Positions 34,899 through 44,115 of a stretch of 48,134 bases of DNA are shown here, in pieces. Origin of the DNA: an uncultured Bacteroidota bacterium (GTDB taxonomy: Bacteria > Bacteroidota > Bacteroidia > Chitinophagales > Chitinophagaceae). The notes beneath the pieces are model-generated. The model did no database searches and had not been told where the DNA came from. It saw only the letters and a program-made list of their open reading frames with translations. The stretch is from NCBI GenBank assembly GCA_903938445.1, contig CAJADG010000035.1, positions 1 to 48,134 on the forward strand, read 5' to 3'. The position numbers and the translations under genes are program-made. Position 1 is the stretch's first letter. Every line of letters starts with the position of its first letter.

Positions 34899-34903
34899 CG
34901 CCC

Positions 34904-36136
34904 ATGGCAAAAATTAGACCCTTTGAAGCACTTCGTCCTCAGCCACAGTTGGCTAAGCAAGTAGCAAGTAAACCATACGACGTTTTAAATAGTGCTGAAG
35001 CAAAAACAGAAGCAGTAGGTAACGCCTATTCATTTTTACATATTACAAAAAGTGAAATTGATTTACCAGAATCTGTAGACATTCATAGTCAACAAGTTTA
35101 TGATTTAGCATTAGAAAATTTAAATGCATTTGTACAAAGAGATGTGTTGTTTAAGGAATCAAAACCTTGTTATTATATATATCAATTAATTATGGATGGA
35201 CGTGCACAAACAGGATTAGTTTGTGTAAGTAGTATTGATGATTATAATAATGACATCATTAAAAAGCACGAGTTTACGCGTCCTGAAAAAGAGCAGGATA
35301 GAATCAATCATATTAAAACTTCGGGTGCACAAACTGGAAACGTGTTTTTAGCATACCGTAATCAAGCAAGTATTGATGCAATTATTGAAAAGCACAAGAC
35401 TACTAAAAACCCAGTGTATGATTTTACCGCAGAGGATGGCATTCAGCATACTGTTTGGGCTGTGAGTGATTCTTCTGTAATTCAACAAATTACTGACTTA
35501 TTTGAAACTGAAGTGCCTTGCACCTATATTGCCGATGGTCACCACCGTGCTGCTTCGGCTGCAAAAGTAAAGTTGGCTTTGGGTGAGGCTGCTACTCCAG
35601 CTGCAGATTATTTCTTGACTACTTTATTTCCTTCTAATCAATTACATATCATGGACTATAACCGTGTGGTAAAAGATTTGAATGGACATAGTGAAGAAGC
35701 TTTTTTAGCTGCTTTGCAAAATGAGTTTGAAATTGTTGAACATGAAGCTGCGTATAAACCAACACAATTACACAGCTTTGGAATGTATTTAGCAGGTAAG
35801 TGGTATCGCTTAACAGCAAAACCTGGCACCTATAATGATAACGACCCCATTGGTGTATTAGATGTAACTATTTTATCTAATAATATCTTATCAAAACTAT
35901 TGGGTATTGTGGATCAAAGAACCGATAAGCGTATTGATTTTGTGGGCGGCATCAGAGGTTTAGGGGAATTGGAAAAAAGAGTGGATAGTGGTGAAATGCA
36001 ATTAGCTATTAGCTTATACCCTGTTACGATTGATCAATTATTTAATATTGCTGATGCGGGTGAAGTTATGCCTCCAAAAAGTACATGGTTCGAACCAAAA
36101 TTAAGAGACGGCTTATTGACGCACTTAATTTACTAG
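34904..36136 (+). CDS. DUF1015 family protein, likely serine-metabolism linked
   Basis: This 410-residue cytosolic protein has typical DUF1015 features: IRPFEALRPQPQLAKQVASK near the start, HEFTRPEKEQDRINHI (about 122-137), and the conserved ADGHHRAASAA (about 210-220). The DGHHR signature resembles the ParB/serine-kinase fold, which would agree with the neighbouring serC, but the function is not established. In many Bacteroidota it stands with serC and serA. A strong terminator follows. Confidence 0.86.
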   Translation: MAKIRPFEALRPQPQLAKQVASKPYDVLNSAEAKTEAVGNAYSFLHITKSEIDLPESVDIHSQQVYDLALENLNAFVQRDVLFKESKPCYYIYQLIMDGRAQTGLVCVSSIDDYNNDIIKKHEFTRPEKEQDRINHIKTSGAQTGNVFLAYRNQASIDAIIEKHKTTKNPVYDFTAEDGIQHTVWAVSDSSVIQQITDLFETEVPCTYIADGHHRAASAAKVKLALGEAATPAADYFLTTLFPSNQLHIMDYNRVVKDLNGHSEEAFLAALQNEFEIVEHEAAYKPTQLHSFGMYLAGKWYRLTAKPGTYNDNDPIGVLDVTILSNNILSKLLGIVDQRTDKRIDFVGGIRGLGELEKRVDSGEMQLAISLYPVTIDQLFNIADAGEVMPPKSTWFEPKLRDGLLTHLIY

Positions 36137-36168
36137 TAATATTTAAAATCATTTCAAATGATTTATTA

Positions 36169-36199
36169 AACCCAGCAATCTAGCTGGGTTTGTTTTTTT
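36169..36199 (+). terminator. Intrinsic terminator after the DUF1015 gene
   Basis: AACCCAGC (36169-36176), loop AATCTA, GCTGGGTT (36183-36190), then TGTTTTTTT. This is a perfect 8-bp stem. Confidence 0.88.
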
Positions 36200-36219
36200 G
36201 CAGCTTTCTTTGTACTTTG
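36189..36219 (+). promoter_or_regulatory. Putative promoter of the acyl-CoA ligase gene
   Basis: TTTG (36189-36192), 20 bases, then TACTTTG (36213-36219), which is one base short of TAnnTTTG. The -33 box would lie in the last bases of the preceding terminator. The gene starts at 36240. Confidence 0.35.
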
Positions 36220-36239
36220 TTACACAATTTTGCTTGACC

Positions 36240-38024
36240 ATGGAATGTAAACGCCTCTTTGATTGTATTGATCATCAATTACAAAATTTTCCTAAAAAGG
36301 ATATGTTATCTGCTAAAGAAAATGGCAGCTGGAAACACTATTCAACTCAGGAGATAGCACAAACAGTAAATGAATTAAGTGCTGGTTTGCATAAGCTTGG
36401 TTTGTCTGCGCATAATTTTACACCAGAAGGTAGTGATAAGATTGCTGTAATAAGTAATAACCGACCTGAGTGGTTAATTGCAGATATGGCTGCACAACAA
36501 TTAGGAATTATTTGGGTGCCTGTTTATCCAACCACCAATCCATTGGAGTTGGCTTTTATTTTAAATGATGCATCGGTTAAATATATGTTTGCAAGTAATC
36601 AAGACTTGTACAACAAAGTAATGTCAATTAAGGATCAGGTTGCCTGCTTACAAGAAGTATACACTTTTGATAAAATAGAAGGGGCAAAACATTGGACAGA
36701 ATTATTGAATAATGATGAAGCTACTTTACAACAAGTAGCAGCCATTAAAAAATCGGTTCCAGTGGATCAGGTAGCTACTTTTATTTATACATCAGGAACT
36801 ACAGGTACACCGAAGGGCGTGATGTTAACACATAGAAATATTTATTTCAATTTGACAATGGGAAGAGAAAGTTTCCCTTTCCCGGATGCGCCAACTTTAA
36901 AAGTATTAAGTTTTTTACCACTGAATCATATTTTTGAAAAAGTGGTTTCTTATATTTATATGTATAGTGGTATGGGTATCTATTACGCTGAAAGTATGGA
37001 TACCATTGCCGATAACCTACGTGAAGTAAAACCAGACGGCTTTTCAACCGTGCCTAGATTATTAGAAAAAGTGTTTGAAAAAATAATGTTGAAAGGCGAA
37101 GAGTTAACAGGTATTAAAAGAAAACTATTTTTCTGGTCGGTGGATTTAGCTCAACAGTATGATAATTTAGTACCAGGATCTTGGTGGTATAATTTCAAAT
37201 TAAAAATTGCTAATAAAATAATTTTCGGCAAATGGCGTGAGGCATTGGGTGGCAATGTTAAATTCATTGTTACCGGTGGTGCAGCATGTCAAGTAAAATT
37301 ATTGCGCATTTTTAATGCTGCTCAAATTCCAGTATACGAAGGATATGGACCAACCGAAAACAGCCCAATTATTAGTATCAATTTAAGAACACCAGGTGGA
37401 ACAAAATATGGAACGGTGGGTGAAGTGATTAAAGGCGTTGAATTTAAATTAGAACCAGACGGAGAAATTTGTGTAGCAGGTCCAAGTGTCATGTTGGGCT
37501 ATTATAAGCGTCCCGATTTAACAGCTGAAACCGTAATTGATGGATGGTTGCACACCGGTGATATTGGAGAGATTGTAGACGGTCGTTATTTAAAAATTAC
37601 AGACCGCAAAAAAGAATTGTTCAAAACCAGTGGGGGTAAATATGTTGCACCGCAACCTATTGAGAACAAAATGAAAGAGAGTCCTTTTATTGAGCAAATA
37701 CTATTGATAGGTGACAATCGCAAGTTTGTAAGTGCCTTAATTGTACCAGGGTTTTCAAAATTAAAAGACTGGGCAAAGCAACATGGCATTGAGTATACGA
37801 GCAACGAAGAGATCATCAAAAATAGCAAGGTCATTGCTATGATTGCTGATATTGTAGAGGAGTATAATACCTTATTTAATCAAGTGGAACAGGTAAAGAA
37901 ATTTACTTTGTTATCTAGAGAGTTTACGATTGATAAAGGGGAGATGACGCCTAAATTAAGTGTAAAAAGAAAAGTAGTACTCGCTAATTTTGAATCAGAA
38001 GTAGAAGCAATGTATCAGGCTTAA
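36240..38024 (+). CDS. Long-chain fatty acid-CoA ligase (AMP-binding)
   Basis: The product is 594 residues from the ATG at 36240; a TTG at 36198 would add 14 residues and is rejected because it lies in the terminator/promoter region. ANL-superfamily motifs are the P-loop YTSGTTGTPKGV (183-194), GYGPTENSP, DGWLHTGDIG, and DRKKELFKTSGGKYVAPQPIE, the FadD/AAE15-type long-chain signature. It activates fatty acids to acyl-AMP and then acyl-CoA, probably at the inner membrane face. It overlaps the convergent helical-repeat gene by 4 bases. Confidence 0.93.
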   Translation: MECKRLFDCIDHQLQNFPKKDMLSAKENGSWKHYSTQEIAQTVNELSAGLHKLGLSAHNFTPEGSDKIAVISNNRPEWLIADMAAQQLGIIWVPVYPTTNPLELAFILNDASVKYMFASNQDLYNKVMSIKDQVACLQEVYTFDKIEGAKHWTELLNNDEATLQQVAAIKKSVPVDQVATFIYTSGTTGTPKGVMLTHRNIYFNLTMGRESFPFPDAPTLKVLSFLPLNHIFEKVVSYIYMYSGMGIYYAESMDTIADNLREVKPDGFSTVPRLLEKVFEKIMLKGEELTGIKRKLFFWSVDLAQQYDNLVPGSWWYNFKLKIANKIIFGKWREALGGNVKFIVTGGAACQVKLLRIFNAAQIPVYEGYGPTENSPIISINLRTPGGTKYGTVGEVIKGVEFKLEPDGEICVAGPSVMLGYYKRPDLTAETVIDGWLHTGDIGEIVDGRYLKITDRKKELFKTSGGKYVAPQPIENKMKESPFIEQILLIGDNRKFVSALIVPGFSKLKDWAKQHGIEYTSNEEIIKNSKVIAMIADIVEEYNTLFNQVEQVKKFTLLSREFTIDKGEMTPKLSVKRKVVLANFESEVEAMYQA

Positions 38025-39556
38025 TTATTTCTTTGTAAGAACTTTTCTTTAATAATTGTTTGCACGTCTTTGTTTTGAATTTTACTTTCTAACCAGGAAA
38101 TAATATCCAAATACATAAAGGCCCTGCTCTCCAGTTTATTTTTTTCTAAAGGTGCTAACTTCTGCAATAAGTTTTCAAAAGATGCTTCTTTGCCTGATTG
38201 AATAGAATTTCTTAAAAAGTTAAATAACACTACTTCCACTGCGCCTAAATTTTTCATCTTCGCCATAAAGCGATACACCGATTTAGATAGATATGCTACC
38301 ACTTCGGTATTGCCTAATTCATAATGTGCAATTAAATGAAGTAGTCGTGCATAACATTGTAAGTCATCACGCAGGTTCACTTTCCAATTAATGATTCTAT
38401 TTAAATAATCAATTGTTTTTTCTGCATCTCCTGCTCCAAAATACAAACAAGCTATCTTATAATAGAATACTAATACACGGTGGCTATCCATGTACAATTC
38501 AATGTCTTTTAACTTTTCTTCCATACTTGGAACCATCGCCAAACCCTCACTGAATGTACCTTCTAGAAAGTGTTGGTTAATTTTGGCAATGTATAAATAA
38601 ATAAAAGACTGAATTAAATTATTCTTGTTGTTAAGTACAATTTGTGATTCACTAAAGTTTTCTAAAATGCAAATAGTCTCTTTGAATTTATCAATATTCT
38701 TTAAATCAAAATGAGCGCTAATTAAATTGTGTAAGCCTTTGATATATTGAGCAGATTCAATCAATTGCATGTTTTCTTCCTTCTCAAATAGGTCCACCCA
38801 TTTTTGAGCGTAACGATAATGCATTAAAAAATCCTGTGTAATAAATCCATACCAACAATAACATTGATACAAATATAATTTCTCATAAAATCCTTCTTCA
38901 TTTTTTACAATTTCCAAAACAGGATCTTGTATGAGTGCATCTAATGTTACTCTATCCTCTTCGTTTCTGGCATGGCCATGTTGAATATACCAGCCGTATA
39001 ATTGTAAACTTAAATTGGAAGTTTTTGCAATCAATTCTAAGCGATGATTGGCTTCATCAATTTCATCACTTAATTGTTTAGCCCTATCCTGCATGCTACG
39101 AGTAATATGCAGGGATTCAATTTTCTTTTCTAAAAATAAAACCTGTAATAAAAAAGTAACCTGATTATTTTGTTTGGTTAAGGTTTTGATCTTATCCAAA
39201 ATGCGCAAGCTTTGCAAGTACAGTCCCTTGTTGTACAAAATTTTAGCATGGTCTAATTGCTCATGAATTTGCAAGTCAATATTTTCGGCCTGCTTCACGA
39301 TTCTTAAACTTGATAAAATTTGATCATACAGGTGCGCCTTTAAATTGGACAGCTGTTGTTTTTGAATGGACTCGTTTTTGCGCAACAATTCCTCCTCATC
39401 ATAGTCCTTCATCTTGTCCAAGGCATCAAAAAGAGTGACTATTTTCAAATCAGCAGACGCAGAATTGCGGGCAGCATACAATTTAAAATTGCGCTTTTCC
39501 CCCTTTTCCAGGGACTTTACTAAAATAAATAAGGCGTCGGTGCTTAGGTTGGGCAT
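38021..39556 (-). CDS. Large helical-repeat protein (TPR-like), unknown function
   Basis: This 511-residue cytosolic protein is almost wholly alpha-helical with degenerate TPR-like pairs, for example NKGLYLQSLRILDKIKTLTK and FGAGDAEKTIDYLNRIINWK. There is no signal peptide, membrane helix or enzymatic motif. The N-terminus, with LEKGEKRNFKLYA, resembles conserved Chitinophagaceae proteins that I remember only as hypothetical. It is probably a scaffold or interaction protein. It is divergent from the leu-ilv operon and overlaps the acyl-CoA ligase stop by 4 bases. Confidence 0.8.
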   Translation of the reverse strand: MPNLSTDALFILVKSLEKGEKRNFKLYAARNSASADLKIVTLFDALDKMKDYDEEELLRKNESIQKQQLSNLKAHLYDQILSSLRIVKQAENIDLQIHEQLDHAKILYNKGLYLQSLRILDKIKTLTKQNNQVTFLLQVLFLEKKIESLHITRSMQDRAKQLSDEIDEANHRLELIAKTSNLSLQLYGWYIQHGHARNEEDRVTLDALIQDPVLEIVKNEEGFYEKLYLYQCYCWYGFITQDFLMHYRYAQKWVDLFEKEENMQLIESAQYIKGLHNLISAHFDLKNIDKFKETICILENFSESQIVLNNKNNLIQSFIYLYIAKINQHFLEGTFSEGLAMVPSMEEKLKDIELYMDSHRVLVFYYKIACLYFGAGDAEKTIDYLNRIINWKVNLRDDLQCYARLLHLIAHYELGNTEVVAYLSKSVYRFMAKMKNLGAVEVVLFNFLRNSIQSGKEASFENLLQKLAPLEKNKLESRAFMYLDIISWLESKIQNKDVQTIIKEKFLQRNN

Positions 39557-39669
39557 CGTAGCTGATTTTAATTCAAGTTATTGAAAATCAATTAATTAAT
39601 CAAAAAATAGGCTCTTTATACATTGTAAAATAGGCATAAAAATGATGTGAATTACTTGTTAATATAGGG

Positions 39670-39677
39670 TAAATTTG
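39670..39677 (+). promoter_or_regulatory. -7 element of the leu-ilv operon
   Basis: TAAATTTG is an exact match to TAnnTTTG, 129 bases before the leuA ATG. It places the start of transcription near 39684, so the mRNA would have a leader of about 120 bases. No clean -33 TTTG is present. Confidence 0.5.
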
Positions 39678-39683
39678 AACAAT

Positions 39684-39704
39684 AAACGGGCCAAAAGCCC
39701 GTTT
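39684..39704 (+). promoter_or_regulatory. 5'-terminal hairpin of the leuA leader
   Basis: AAACGGGC (39684-39691), loop CAAAA, GCCCGTTT (39697-39704), then TG. This is a perfect 8-bp stem in a gap between divergent genes, so it cannot be an ordinary end-of-gene terminator. It would form at the very 5' end of the transcript, consistent with RNA stability or attenuation control. Confidence 0.6.
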
Positions 39705-39733
39705 TGTATCATAACAGGTTCAAAATCAATAAG

Positions 39734-39766
39734 ATGCTTGCTTTATCAGGACTCAGGTTCGGATGA
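39734..39766 (+). CDS. Possible leader peptide [10 protein letters not shown] before leuA
   Basis: A 10-codon frame, ATG to TGA, encodes [10 protein letters not shown] with three leucines (CTT, TTA, CTC). It lies in the leader 40 bases before leuA. A Leu-sensing leader peptide is conceivable, but no terminator follows it, so the classic attenuation layout is incomplete. The direct repeat CAGGTTC flanks it at 39715 and 39754. Confidence 0.22.
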   Translation: MLALSGLRFG

Positions 39767-39806
39767 AAAAGGCTTCTATTTATGTAAAATATTTAAAGCA
39801 ATAACA

Positions 39807-40958
39807 ATGAGTCAAAAAGTCTTCATTTTTGATACCACATTAAGAGACGGAGAGCAGGTTCCGGGCTGTAAGCTAAATACCAAGGAAAAATTGGAATTAG
39901 CAGTAAGACTGGAGGAATTGGGCGTGGATATTTTGGAAGCGGGTTTTCCTGTTTCTAGCCCGGGAGATTTTGAGTCGGTAAATCAAATTGCGAAGACTTT
40001 AAAAAATACCGTGGTTTGTGGTTTATCTCGTGCGGTACAAAATGATATCGAAGTAGCAGCTGCTGCCTTAAAACCTGCAAAGCGTTTTAGAATTCATACG
40101 GGCATTGGTACTTCTGATTTACATATCAAACATAAGTTCAATTCTACAAGAGAAGAAATTATTGAGCGTGCTATAAAGGCAGTAACCATTGCAAGAAATT
40201 TTACAGACGATGTTGAATTTTATGCAGAGGATGCAGGCCGTACGGACAATGAATATTTAGCGCGTGTCATTGAAGCAGTCGTTAAAGCAGGTGCAACCAC
40301 TTTAAATATTCCGGACACTACTGGCTATTGTTTACCACAACAGTACCAAGAAAAAATGGCCTACTTGTATAACAATGTTCCAAACATTGACAAAGCTATT
40401 TTATCATGTCACTGTCATAATGATTTAGGATTAGCAACAGCCAATTCTATTGCTGGTGTGATTGGTGGAGCAAGACAAATTGAGTGTACGATTAATGGTT
40501 TAGGTGAGCGCGCAGGTAACACTGCATTAGAGGAAGTAGTTATGATTTTAAATCAACATAAGGATTTAGGATTTCATACCAGTATCAATCCAAAGTTGTT
40601 AAACACCATCAGCCGCGAGGTTTCAGAGACGATGCGTATGATGGTGCAACCAAATAAAGCCATTGTAGGTGCAAATGCATTTTCACATTCATCAGGTATT
40701 CATCAGGATGGTTTCTTAAAAGAAGCACAAACGTATGAAATCATTAATCCTGCTGAAGTAGGTGCAGATGAAAGTAAAATTGTTTTAACAGCACGTAGTG
40801 GTCGTAGTGCATTAGCGCATCGATTACATAAAATTGGATATCAGTTTACAAGAAATGAAATTGATGAATTGTATCCGCTGTTTTTAGAAATCGCAGATAA
40901 AAAGAAAGAAGTATTAGAAGCTGATTTGCAAGAAATGGCAACTGGGTATAAAAAATAA
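39807..40958 (+). CDS. leuA: 2-isopropylmalate synthase, short form without regulatory domain
   Basis: From the ATG at 39807 ([20 protein letters not shown]) the product is 383 residues; the longer frame from 39675 runs through the promoter and leader and is rejected. The HMGL-like TIM barrel shows [12 protein letters not shown] (9-20), the zinc-ligand [11 protein letters not shown] and [16 protein letters not shown]. coli LeuA has about 520 residues with a C-terminal leucine-binding domain; this protein ends after the accessory helices, so it lacks that domain. It condenses 2-oxoisovalerate and acetyl-CoA. leuC follows after 30 bases. Confidence 0.93.
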   Translation: MSQKVFIFDTTLRDGEQVPGCKLNTKEKLELAVRLEELGVDILEAGFPVSSPGDFESVNQIAKTLKNTVVCGLSRAVQNDIEVAAAALKPAKRFRIHTGIGTSDLHIKHKFNSTREEIIERAIKAVTIARNFTDDVEFYAEDAGRTDNEYLARVIEAVVKAGATTLNIPDTTGYCLPQQYQEKMAYLYNNVPNIDKAILSCHCHNDLGLATANSIAGVIGGARQIECTINGLGERAGNTALEEVVMILNQHKDLGFHTSINPKLLNTISREVSETMRMMVQPNKAIVGANAFSHSSGIHQDGFLKEAQTYEIINPAEVGADESKIVLTARSGRSALAHRLHKIGYQFTRNEIDELYPLFLEIADKKKEVLEADLQEMATGYKK

Positions 40959-40988
40959 TTAGAAAGACAAAAGAATAATAATCGAACA

Positions 40989-42392
40989 ATGGGAAAAACA
41001 TTATTTGAAAAAATTTGGGACAAGCATGTGGTGAAACAAATTGAAGATGGTCCTTCAGTGGTTTATATCGACAAGCACTTTATTCATGAAGTAACCAGCC
41101 CGCAAGCATTTAGTGGCATTGAAAAAAGAGGAGCACAAATTTTTAGACCTCAACAAATTGTAGCCACTGCCGATCATAATGTGCCTACCATGCATCAGGA
41201 GTTACCCATTAAAGATGCTTTATCTAAGTTTCAGGTAGATACTTTAATTGAGAATTGTAAAAAGCATGGCGTTGAATTATACGGATTAGGTCATAAGTAC
41301 CAAGGTATTGTACACGTGATTGGACCAGAGTTGGGTATCACACAACCAGGCATGACGATTGTTTGTGGAGATAGTCATACTTCAACACATGGTGCATTTG
41401 GATCTATTGCTTTTGGAATTGGAACCAGTGAAGTGGAGATGGTTTTTGCATCACAATGTATTATGCAAAGCAAGCCAAAAGTTATGCGCATTAATATTGA
41501 TGGTGAATTAAAAAATGGAGTGGTATCAAAAGATATTATTTTATACATCATCGCTCAAATTTCTGCAAGTGGTGCAACAGGTTATTTTGTAGAGTATGCA
41601 GGTTCTGCGATTCGTGCTTTAAGTATGGAAGCAAGAATGACCATTTGTAATATGAGTATCGAGATGGGAGCAAGAGGAGGAATGATTGCACCAGATCAAA
41701 CAACATTCGATTATATCAAGGGTCGTTTATTTGCGCCACAAGGTGCGGACTGGGATAAAAAATTAGCTGCATGGAAGGAATTGTATACCGATGCAGATGC
41801 AAAATTTGATGTTGAAATTAATATCAAAGCCGAAGACATTGATCCCATGATTACTTACGGAACCAATCCTGGTATGGGCTTGAGCGTAAGAGGAACTTTG
41901 CCAACGGTTGAAAGTTTTGCAGATGCTACTGAAAAACAGAATTACGAAAAAGCATTGGCCTATATGGGACTAACTGCTGGCCAAAGTTTATTAGGCATGC
42001 CCGTACAAAATGTATTTATCGGTTCATGTACGAATTCAAGAATTGAAGATTTCCGTTTAGTAGCAAGCATTATCAAAGGCAAACAAAAAGATCCAAACAT
42101 TAAAACTTTAATTGTACCAGGATCTCAGGAAGTAGCTAAACAAATTAAAGCAGAAGGATTAGATAAAATATTTGCAGACGCAGGTGTTGAAATTAGACAA
42201 GCAGGATGTAGTGCTTGTTTAGGAATGAACGAAGATAAAATTCCAGCAGGTGAATATTGTATTAGTACCAGCAACAGAAATTTTGAAGGACGTCAGGGTG
42301 CGGGTGCAAGAACTTTATTGGCTAGCCCATTAACTGCAGCAGCTGCATTGTTAACAGGAAAAATAACAGATATCAGAGATATATTAAACTAA
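40989..42392 (+). CDS. leuC: 3-isopropylmalate dehydratase large subunit
   Basis: This 467-residue aconitase-family protein shows [20 protein letters not shown], the Fe-S ligand Cys in [12 protein letters not shown] and the pair in GCSACLGMN. With LeuD it isomerises 2- to 3-isopropylmalate using a [4Fe-4S] cluster. It is the second gene of the operon, with leuD 11 bases downstream. Confidence 0.97.
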   Translation: MGKTLFEKIWDKHVVKQIEDGPSVVYIDKHFIHEVTSPQAFSGIEKRGAQIFRPQQIVATADHNVPTMHQELPIKDALSKFQVDTLIENCKKHGVELYGLGHKYQGIVHVIGPELGITQPGMTIVCGDSHTSTHGAFGSIAFGIGTSEVEMVFASQCIMQSKPKVMRINIDGELKNGVVSKDIILYIIAQISASGATGYFVEYAGSAIRALSMEARMTICNMSIEMGARGGMIAPDQTTFDYIKGRLFAPQGADWDKKLAAWKELYTDADAKFDVEINIKAEDIDPMITYGTNPGMGLSVRGTLPTVESFADATEKQNYEKALAYMGLTAGQSLLGMPVQNVFIGSCTNSRIEDFRLVASIIKGKQKDPNIKTLIVPGSQEVAKQIKAEGLDKIFADAGVEIRQAGCSACLGMNEDKIPAGEYCISTSNRNFEGRQGAGARTLLASPLTAAAALLTGKITDIRDILN

Positions 42393-42403
42393 GATTTTAA
42401 TTT

Positions 42404-42985
42404 ATGCAATCATTACAAAAAATCACAAGTAAGTTTATCCCACTACGTATTGAAAACGTAGATACGGATCAAATTATACCAGCGCGTTTTTTAAAGGCGA
42501 CGACTAAGGATGGTTTTGGAAAAAATTTATTCAGAGACTGGAGATACGAGAACGACGATGAAACAAAACCAAAAGCAGATTTTGTATTAAACCAAAAACA
42601 ATACAGTGGTGAAATTTTAGTTGCTGCTAAAAACTTTGGTTGTGGTTCTTCACGTGAGCATGCTGCATGGAGTATTCAAGACTATGGATTTAAAGTAGTG
42701 GTGTCTAGCTTTTTTGCGGACATCTTTAAGAACAATGCATTAAACAATGGCGTATTGCCAGTAACGGTTTCAGATGCTTTCTTGCAACAAATATTTGCGC
42801 AAGGTGCTGATGATACTTTAAGTGTTGACTTGGAAGCACAAACCATTACTATTGATGCAACAGGTGCACAGGAAAAGTTTGATATCAATTCCTATAAAAA
42901 GACATGTATGTTAAATGGATATGATGATATTGATTATTTATTAAACATGAAGCCAGAGATTGAAGCTTACGAAAAAACAATATAG
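42404..42985 (+). CDS. leuD: 3-isopropylmalate dehydratase small subunit
   Basis: This 193-residue swivel-domain subunit has [14 protein letters not shown] near the start and [18 protein letters not shown], the substrate-recognition loop. It is the partner of LeuC. Only 2 bases separate its stop from the leuB start. Confidence 0.97.
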   Translation: MQSLQKITSKFIPLRIENVDTDQIIPARFLKATTKDGFGKNLFRDWRYENDDETKPKADFVLNQKQYSGEILVAAKNFGCGSSREHAAWSIQDYGFKVVVSSFFADIFKNNALNNGVLPVTVSDAFLQQIFAQGADDTLSVDLEAQTITIDATGAQEKFDINSYKKTCMLNGYDDIDYLLNMKPEIEAYEKTI

Positions 42986-42987
42986 TT

Positions 42988-44103
42988 ATGCAAAAGAAAA
43001 TAGCAGTCATCCTAGGAGACGGAATTGGACCCGAGGTTACACAACAATCTATAAAAGTATTAAACACGATTGCAAAATATTACAATCATGAGTTTAGTTA
43101 TGAAAATGCTTTAATGGGTGCATGTGCTATTGATGAAACTGGGAATCCTTTACCAGATGAAACTATTAAAATTTGTTTAGCGAGTGACGCTATTTTATTT
43201 GGTGCCATTGGGGATCCAAAATATGATAACGATCCAACTGCAAAAGTAAGACCCGAGCAAGGTTTATTAAAACTAAGAAAGGAATTACAATTGTTTGCAA
43301 ACATTCGTCCAGTAACTACTTATGCTGCATTACAACATCTAACTCCTTTAAAACCAAAGTTGTTAGAGAATGTTGATTTTGTAATTTATAGAGAGTTAAC
43401 AGGTGGCATTTATTTTGGTGCCAAAAGTTTAAGCGAAGATGGAACAGTAGCTCGAGATGATTGCTCCTACTCTGTTGCAGAGATTGAGCGTATTGCGCAT
43501 TTGGCATTTAAGCATGCACAAATCAGAAGAAAAAAATTGACATTAGTAGATAAAGCAAATGTATTAGAAACTTCAAGACTTTGGAGAAAAGTAGTACAAG
43601 CCATTGCCAAAGAATATAGTGATGTAACGGTTGATTATTTATTTGTAGACAATGCAGCGATGCAAATCATTTTAAATCCAGCACAATTTGATGTGGTATT
43701 AACAGAGAATTTGTTTGGAGATATTATTAGTGACGAAGCATCTGTATTAGCAGGTTCATTAGGTTTATTACCCTCTGCATCTGTTGGAAACACGGTTGCG
43801 TTATTTGAACCTATCCACGGATCTTATCCACAAGCAAAAGGAAAAGATATTGCCAATCCATTGGGATCTATTTTATCATCCGCAATGATGTTAGAACATT
43901 TTGGATTAACACAAGAGGCGGGTATCGTGAGAGAAGCAGCTGCATGGTGTTTGAATAGTGGCTTTGTAACCAAAGACATTGATCCAATGAATAGTTACAC
44001 AACAACTGCTATTGGTGATTTAATTGCAGAGTATATCGAGAGACATGCAAAAGGAGAAACACATCCAATACATGAGCGTTTACATAAATCTACCATCATT
44101 TAA
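42988..44103 (+). CDS. leuB: 3-isopropylmalate dehydrogenase
   Basis: This 371-residue decarboxylating dehydrogenase has AVILGDGIGPEVTQQ, GAIGDPKYD, YRELTGGIYFG and the NAD-binding EPIHGSYPQAKGKDIANPLG. It oxidises 3-isopropylmalate to 2-oxoisocaproate, the last specific step to leucine. It lies within the operon, 12 bases before ilvD. Confidence 0.97.
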   Translation: MQKKIAVILGDGIGPEVTQQSIKVLNTIAKYYNHEFSYENALMGACAIDETGNPLPDETIKICLASDAILFGAIGDPKYDNDPTAKVRPEQGLLKLRKELQLFANIRPVTTYAALQHLTPLKPKLLENVDFVIYRELTGGIYFGAKSLSEDGTVARDDCSYSVAEIERIAHLAFKHAQIRRKKLTLVDKANVLETSRLWRKVVQAIAKEYSDVTVDYLFVDNAAMQIILNPAQFDVVLTENLFGDIISDEASVLAGSLGLLPSASVGNTVALFEPIHGSYPQAKGKDIANPLGSILSSAMMLEHFGLTQEAGIVREAAAWCLNSGFVTKDIDPMNSYTTTAIGDLIAEYIERHAKGETHPIHERLHKSTII

Positions 44104-44115
44104 TAAAATTTTTTT

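Noticed and set aside
39675..39806. 44-residue N-terminal extension of LeuA
   Set aside because: The frame runs through the -7 box and leader hairpin, and LeuA homology begins at [15 protein letters not shown].
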